Positions 63,601 through 64,000 of a stretch of 64,000 nt of DNA are shown here, in pieces. Positions within the stretch are counted from its first letter, which is position 1. The number at the start of each line of letters is the position of its first letter. Position numbers and translations under genes: made by a program. The stretch is from assembly GCA_902728285.1 (NCBI GenBank), contig CACVBU010000414.1:1-64000 (forward strand), given 5' to 3'. Below the pieces are notes generated by a model that was given only the letters and a program-made list of their open reading frames with translations, was not told the DNA's origin and ran no database searches. This DNA is from Clytia hemisphaerica (taxonomy: Eukaryota; Cnidaria; Hydrozoa; Leptothecata; Clytiidae).

Positions 63601-63990
63601 GTTTTCGAAAGCAATAGCAACAAGATGTTCAATTTTTTTTGCCCGTGATGTCTTAAAGCACGACATCTAGACCTTCGGGCTTTATAAATCTGTGCTACAG
63701 ATGGAGTCTCTATTAAATTTTTTTTGGTCCGTATTAACCAACCAATCTCATGCCAATCTGCGTTTGCCTGCCGAATATCTATTAACAAAAAAAGCTACCT
63801 AGTGATAACTAATAACTTTCATCATTGAAATTGTAGGAAGCAGAGAAGCTGTATCAAGTGATGTTGAAACGTTTTAAGCAGAGCAAGAAGGTGTGGGTTG
63901 GATATGCATACTTCTTGATGAAGATTGGCAAACACGAGGAAGCTAGAGCTCTCTTGCAGAGGAGTTTGAAATCATTGCAACAAAGAAAAC
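19844..63990 (+). CDS. PDCD11: RRP5 homolog / PDCD11, nucleolar S1- and HAT-repeat rRNA-processing protein; 45 exons, 3' end outside window
   Basis: The ATG at 19844 starts [12 protein letters not shown], matching the conserved N-terminal FPRGG of RRP5 proteins. Forty-five exons (coordinates in the five segment entries) add up to 4987 coding bases, about 1662 residues of an expected 1800-1900. Frame is kept over all 44 junctions. The order follows the human protein: basic N-terminus, a long series of S1 RNA-binding repeats, an acidic/basic low-complexity linker, then HAT (TPR-like) repeats with the signature SPNSSI-W-QYMAFHL. RRP5 works in the nucleolus in early pre-rRNA cleavage for both subunits, with its S1 array binding pre-rRNA and its HAT region recruiting small-subunit processome parts (established for yeast and human). 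It runs on past the right edge. A GPCR gene sits in intron 25 on the other strand. Many donors are weak (GTTGAA, GTTTGA, GTTTTA), so exact ends of exons 3, 17, 42 and 44 are less certain. Confidence 0.96.
20226..20335 (-). repeat. Dispersed repeat, inverted partner at 16395-16510
   Basis: See partner; includes GATTACGATTTTACCAGCTT and AACCTCTTTACCTTTTAAGG. Confidence 0.6.
20478..20782. mobile_element. About 300-bp TIR element in RRP5 intron 1
   Basis: The core arms 20498-20547 and 20711-20760 are perfect 50-bp inverted copies (start GGATAATTACAAGGTCTCAA), with imperfect GC-rich extension (GGGGTCCCGG) outside. Between them lies a unit with two direct copies of GCCGTTACTAGCAACCCTG (20574-20592, 20634-20652), also found inverted at 39955-40046. 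Confidence 0.75.
21389..21715 (-). pseudogene. C-terminal remnant of LINE ORF2
   Basis: A 108-codon open stretch with [17 protein letters not shown], the C-x2-C-x8-H-x4-C knuckle found after the reverse transcriptase in jockey/CR1/L2-type ORF2 proteins. The RT and endonuclease that should precede it are absent, so this is a remnant. Confidence 0.65.
21933..22970 (-). CDS. LINE ORF1 protein (PHD-like zinc finger, coiled coil, RRM-like C-terminal half)
   Basis: 345 codons without a stop. Residues about 27-81 carry a PHD-like Cys/His pattern ([31 protein letters not shown]). Residues about 100-155 are a coiled coil rich in E, K and I ([19 protein letters not shown]). Residues 190-300 resemble the RNA-binding core of LINE ORF1 proteins ([22 protein letters not shown]). 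This architecture is known for ORF1 of CR1/L2/jockey-like LINEs, which coat the element's RNA. The end runs into unrelated codons (KSTSGL) at the deletion point. It is element-borne, not a host gene. Confidence 0.75.
   Translation of the reverse strand: MSSERCTKMAEKIQENNQKSPSINDFCSPSKCIINEENALKDTLQCRKCHRLVHYLCTELPLYQIQICLSYKSRSFQCQNCTKIAPQVMERYNSNETSKIEGFKNEIKACENIMKRQDEEINHLKAQDVNVMVNEMKETIDTRITTLEKKIESIIEKKEESRPPMSYAKITSKHIEKNIGDAIRKEKQEEQLIRSTARNLIFHGIDESTDETEEETKIEDEEFIHDKIIGRRLHLRNIKITETQRIGKFTKEREDKARYRPIKVTFTNEEDKNTVLQAITKEKGFPYRVTEDLTKNERQIIKEWCKEAEKMNAKIKEDNTKWKVRGSPRKKLYFKKIIVKSTSGL
23109..23413. repeat. 305-bp foldback element with GGAATTCC words, RRP5 intron 1
   Basis: Ends AATGGGCCATTCCAG and inverse, extending about 43 bp up to CCCCCTAATGGA. 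Inside, GGAATTCC or GGAAATTCC occurs six or seven times, each a palindrome. Non-coding. Confidence 0.65.
24000..26059 (+). other. Rest of RRP5 intron 1, no gene seen
   Basis: AT-rich sequence with short frames only. Weak repeats (GGGGCGCCA words near 24725 and 25050) but no protein or RNA gene could be supported. Confidence 0.4.
26580..27140 (+). repeat. Array with TTCTACAGACGTCTGTAGAA palindromes and a 119-bp tandem duplication
   Basis: Palindromes at about 26582-26601, 26935-26954, 27054-27073 and 27117-27136. The unit starting CAATATAGACTCTGTT recurs at 26892 and 27011 (119-bp period). RRP5 intron 2. Confidence 0.65.
30763..37427 (+). CDS. PDCD11: RRP5 segment 2: middle S1 repeats (exons 10-25)
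   Basis: Exons: 30763-30827, 32553-32609, 32848-32908, 33220-33366, 33874-34079, 34224-34332, 34506-34754, 34910-34945, 35070-35165, 35399-35467, 35739-35910, 36010-36062, 36387-36477, 36781-36914, 37097-37207, 37363-37427. Recognisable S1 hallmarks include [23 protein letters not shown] plus [30 protein letters not shown], and [20 protein letters not shown] followed by LTDRF. These correspond one by one to human repeats with motifs such as IKSYGMLVKV, VKDYGCIVKF and IKDYGVFIQF. Exon 17 is only 36 bp (12 codons) and has a weak donor (GTTTGA); without it the frame would still hold, so cassette skipping is possible. Exon 14 has two nearly identical 3' splice sites 24 bp apart. Confidence 0.9.
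30974..32053. mobile_element. Family C element, longer copy, RRP5 intron 10
   Basis: Starts GGACCTACCCGGTGGGGTGG and ends GTAGGTCC. Its inside contains a 53-bp-arm foldback (31293-31345 with 31407-31461, GGTAATAATAATAATATGGC), part of which recurs directly at 31697-31760. No coding capacity. Confidence 0.5.
37533..37598 (+). repeat. 66-bp direct repeat, copy 1 (partner 40047-40113)
   Basis: Begins ATCATAATTAGATTTTGAAT and ends TATTTCATTTT; the partner 2.45 kb downstream differs at only a few positions. The interval between them holds a polyadenylated retro-sequence, a tRNA-like unit, a satellite array and the unit at 39955-40046. Confidence 0.75.
38041..38221 (+). repeat. Retroposed sequence with long A tail
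   Basis: A moderately GC-rich, non-AT-like unit ends in an uninterrupted run of about 23 A (38199-38221), followed by GATT microsatellite to 38290. A pure A tail in a genomic intron marks retroposition. The 5' border and family (SINE or LINE tail) are unclear. Confidence 0.5.
38444..38516 (-). repeat. tRNA-like sequence, probably tRNA-derived SINE head or tRNA relic
   Basis: On the minus strand GATGGTGTAGTGGATGGATA resembles a pol III A box and AAGGTTCAAAACCT a B box, with 36-40 bases between, as in tRNA-Val/Glu-type genes. The anticodon stem does not fold cleanly, so a working tRNA is unlikely. Confidence 0.4.
39040..39860. repeat. Degenerate satellite, about four units of 200-220 bp
   Basis: Recurring anchors are GTGGGGTTCGAACTTG (about 39092, 39311, 39538, 39736, degenerate at the ends) and GTGTGGGAGACCAGAATTG (about 39243, 39464, 39678). 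A purine-rich subrepeat of AAATCGAAAGTGAAAG units expands at 39345-39421. It makes long but meaningless Phe/Ser frames on the other strand. Confidence 0.65.
39955..40046 (-). repeat. Dispersed GC-rich unit with two CAGGGTTGCTAGTAACGGC copies
   Basis: Near-identical to the reverse complement of 20571-20661, including both direct copies (39965-39983, 40025-40043) and the GCCGGGTGCATACTCGGCGC middle. Here it lacks the 50-bp arms seen at 20498-20760. It borders the second copy of a 66-bp direct repeat (40047-40113). Confidence 0.7.
40047..40113 (+). repeat. 66-bp direct repeat, copy 2 (partner 37533-37598)
   Basis: See partner. It ends about 180 bp before the 3' end of the nested GPCR gene. It looks like the boundary of a duplicated or inserted 2.4-kb block. 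Confidence 0.75.
40273..40278 (-). terminator. Poly(A) signal of the nested GPCR gene
   Basis: AATAAA on the minus strand begins 18 bases after the TAA stop of the receptor. It shows that the receptor has its own 3' end within the RRP5 intron. Confidence 0.6.
40296..41578 (-). CDS. Divergent class A (rhodopsin-like) G-protein-coupled receptor, nested in RRP5 intron 25; complete, 2 exons
   Basis: Coding exons 41578-41386 and 41104-40296, joined in frame through a glycine codon (ATA-G|GT-CAA), give 333 residues. Seven hydrophobic segments fit TM helices at about 13-36, 48-66, 85-106, 122-143, 162-186, 215-238 and 250-270. Class A marks: N31 in TM1, ERY at 107-109 ending TM3, and WLP at 226-228 in TM6. 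Departures: TM7 has IPWVYY (263-267) in place of NPxxY, no acidic residue is visible in TM2, and no cysteine sits at the usual start of TM3. The short N-terminus and long loops give no ligand. The C-terminal tail is Arg/Ser/Thr-rich, with likely phosphorylation sites. It has its own poly(A) signal and opposite orientation, so it is an independent gene; the single intron argues against a recent processed copy. Such divergent receptors are common in lineage-specific expansions of invertebrates. Ligand unknown. Confidence 0.85.
42833..54948 (+). CDS. PDCD11: RRP5 segment 3: C-terminal S1 repeats and start of linker (exons 26-38)
   Basis: Exons: 42833-42928, 43099-43198, 43408-43490, 43674-43736, 43986-44082, 44337-44420, 45701-45803, 48263-48443, 49245-49307, 49841-49869, 51141-51237, 54248-54361, 54740-54948. 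Exons 26-29 hold the S1 repeat with [11 protein letters not shown] and [11 protein letters not shown]. Exons 30-31 hold [18 protein letters not shown]. Exon 33 holds [16 protein letters not shown] and [10 protein letters not shown], the match to human FGKIGTVSIFHMSDS. Exon 35 is a 29-bp microexon, needed to rejoin the frame between exons 34 and 36. Exons 36-38 hold the last S1 repeat ([12 protein letters not shown], then [16 protein letters not shown]), then a Pro/Lys-rich and acidic stretch with KKRK (nuclear-signal-like). The 3-kb intron before exon 37 carries a 590-bp MITE and a Helitron. Confidence 0.88.
45298..45669. mobile_element. 372-bp GGACCTAC-ended element, family C
   Basis: Ends GGACCTAC and GTAGGTCC are inverse. 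Near the left end are a GTTCGTCC/GTTCGTTC microsatellite (45350-45380), TTTTTTGCACAATGATGCAA and AATGTGACGGAGCC. Relatives: 2190-2450 (inverted), 30974-32053 (plus, longer) and part of 61604-61897. Confidence 0.6.
45804..48262 (+). other. RRP5 intron 32, no gene seen
   Basis: 2.5 kb of AT-rich sequence without convincing frames, TIRs or tandem repeats. Ordinary intron as far as can be read. Confidence 0.4.
48638..48754 (+). repeat. 23-bp tandem repeat, five units
   Basis: Units TTTACGCCCACCCATCTCAA plus CGC, with single-base variants. RRP5 intron 33. Confidence 0.85.
51265..51854 (+). mobile_element. 590-bp TIR transposon (MITE), family A copy 2, RRP5 intron 36
   Basis: Ends TAGGGGGGGGTCGGTAG and its inverse CTACCGACCCCTCCCCCCTG, flanked by the 7-bp duplication GTATAAA (51258-51264 and 51855-51861). 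It aligns over its full length with copy 1 in opposite orientation, with scattered substitutions. Inside are several GGTAGT/ACTACC palindromes. Non-coding. Confidence 0.85.
52554..53841 (+). mobile_element. Non-autonomous Helitron in RRP5 intron 36
   Basis: The right end is diagnostic: a 7-bp-stem hairpin CCGGCGT-GCG-ACGCCGG (53814-53830), then 7 bases, then CTAG (53838-53841) followed by host T. The left end TCTATATATTAATAGCGGT (52554) begins with TC after a host A. Insertion between A and T, no terminal inverted repeats and no target duplication are the Helitron pattern. At 1288 bp, with no Rep/helicase motif, it is non-autonomous. The inside holds a T/C-rich left part and a GC-richer right part. 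Confidence 0.8.
56455..56540. repeat. 86-bp near-perfect palindrome without spacer
   Basis: Centre between 56497 and 56498 (CCAAAAAATTTTTTGG); each arm is 43 bases, reaching TCTCACGATAACCTA and its inverse, with one patch of about six mismatches. Confidence 0.8.
56773..57366. mobile_element. 594-bp TIR element with subterminal TCTCCTAATCAGGAGA palindromes, RRP5 intron 38
   Basis: Perfect terminal repeats CAGTCAGGGACAGTCGCCTT on both ends and a 5-bp target duplication TACTT (56768-56772, 57367-57371). Behind the termini lie at least nine full or half copies of the palindrome TCTCCTAATCAGGAGA, in both orientations (four left, five right). The middle has no open frame with recognisable homology. 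The superfamily is unassigned: a 5-bp duplication recalls Transib, but the terminal CACWRTG of Transib is missing. Confidence 0.85.
57958..58255. repeat. Cluster of about 20 GTTCGAC/GTCGAAC words
   Basis: Words of the form (C/T)TTGTTCGAC at irregular 13-18-bp spacing, first one orientation, then the inverse, making a loose foldback. RRP5 intron 38. Confidence 0.6.
60103..60231 (+). repeat. Dispersed repeat (GACGACGGTAAATCAG), copy 1
   Basis: Matches 63354-63475 in order and spacing (CCTGACTGACT, GGACGACGGTAAATCAG, GTCCTCAAAAG). The outer parts GAGGACGACGG and CCGTCCTC are inverted, so it is another small TIR element. Confidence 0.6.
60293..61343 (+). CDS. PDCD11: RRP5 segment 4: acidic/basic linker (exons 39-42)
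   Basis: Exons: 60293-60333, 60640-60720, 60995-61084, 61275-61343. Exons 39-41 are almost all Asp/Glu/Ser (serine-acidic clusters fit casein-kinase-2 sites), with the motif [10 protein letters not shown] in exon 41 that aligns with human SSGFAWNVGL just before the HAT region. Exon 42 is strongly basic ([19 protein letters not shown]), the counterpart of the human KKSKKERELEKQKAEKE helix. The donor of exon 42 is GTTTTA, poor; frame and the next exon support it. Confidence 0.85.
61813..61886. repeat. Perfect 33-bp-arm hairpin, RRP5 intron 42
   Basis: Arms 61813-61845 and 61854-61886 are exact inverse copies (start ATGATTTGAGTTAGAGCAAG) with an 8-base loop GGTCGCAG. Confidence 0.85.
61948..63990 (+). 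CDS. PDCD11: RRP5 segment 5: HAT/TPR-like repeats, partial (exons 43-45)
   Basis: Exons: 61948-62132, 63006-63174, 63837-63990. This is the best-conserved part. Residues [20 protein letters not shown] and [15 protein letters not shown] begin the first HAT repeat; then [17 protein letters not shown] in exon 44; then [17 protein letters not shown] in exon 45. The spacing of W and aromatic residues is that of HAT repeats. The last donor (AAAAC|GTAAGT) is at 63991, so about 150-200 residues and the stop are expected beyond the window. Confidence 0.93.
63354..63475 (+). repeat. Dispersed repeat (GACGACGGTAAATCAG), copy 2
   Basis: See copy 1. It lies immediately before the family B element at 63491. 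Confidence 0.6.
63491..63670. repeat. 180-bp TIR element, family B copy 2, RRP5 intron 44
   Basis: Perfect 16-bp ends CTAGATGTCGTGCTTT and inverse AAAGCACGACATCTAG. Centre holds GTCACGTGAC. Too small to code for anything; a MITE by form. Confidence 0.7.
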
Positions 63991-64000
63991 GTAAGTAACT

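Overview
This is a eukaryotic, almost certainly metazoan, nuclear contig. It is AT-rich, its genes are split into many short exons with GT-AG introns, and its introns are packed with transposon fossils. A PAN/EGF/fibrinogen-like secreted protein, a divergent class A GPCR, and long runs of foldback elements would fit a marine invertebrate such as a cnidarian. That placement is inference only; no marker in the window fixes the taxon.

Layout. Positions 1-4812 (minus strand) hold the 5' part of a secreted protein with signal peptide, PAN/apple domain, EGF domain and the start of a fibrinogen-like domain; its 3' end lies beyond the left edge. Positions 5843-19458 (minus) hold a complete 11-exon SUCLG1 gene (succinyl-CoA ligase alpha subunit, mitochondrial TCA cycle). 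Its intron 6 carries an R2-superfamily-like non-LTR retrotransposon with reverse transcriptase and a C-terminal restriction-like nuclease, broken by one frameshift. A 385-bp gap separates its start codon from the divergent start of a PDCD11/RRP5 gene (19844-63990, plus strand, 45 exons found, 3' end beyond the right edge). RRP5 is the nucleolar S1-repeat/HAT-repeat factor for 18S and 5.8S/28S rRNA processing. Its intron 25 hosts, on the opposite strand, a complete two-exon GPCR gene (40296-41578).

Exon borders were placed by hand from splice signals, reading-frame continuity across every junction, and the remembered architecture of human SUCLG1 and PDCD11. In both of those genes every junction keeps frame.

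The rest is repeat. It includes two copies of a 585-590-bp terminal-inverted-repeat element with 7-bp target duplications; a 594-bp element with 5-bp duplications built from TCTCCTAATCAGGAGA palindromes; a 574-bp foldback with TAA duplications; a 449-bp CAGGGTTGCTA-ended element; and a 1.29-kb element with Helitron ends. There are also an internally deleted LINE joining ORF1 to the ORF2 tail, inverted minisatellite arrays, several tandem arrays, and a perfect 33-bp-arm hairpin. No bacterial genes, CRISPR arrays or rRNA genes were seen.
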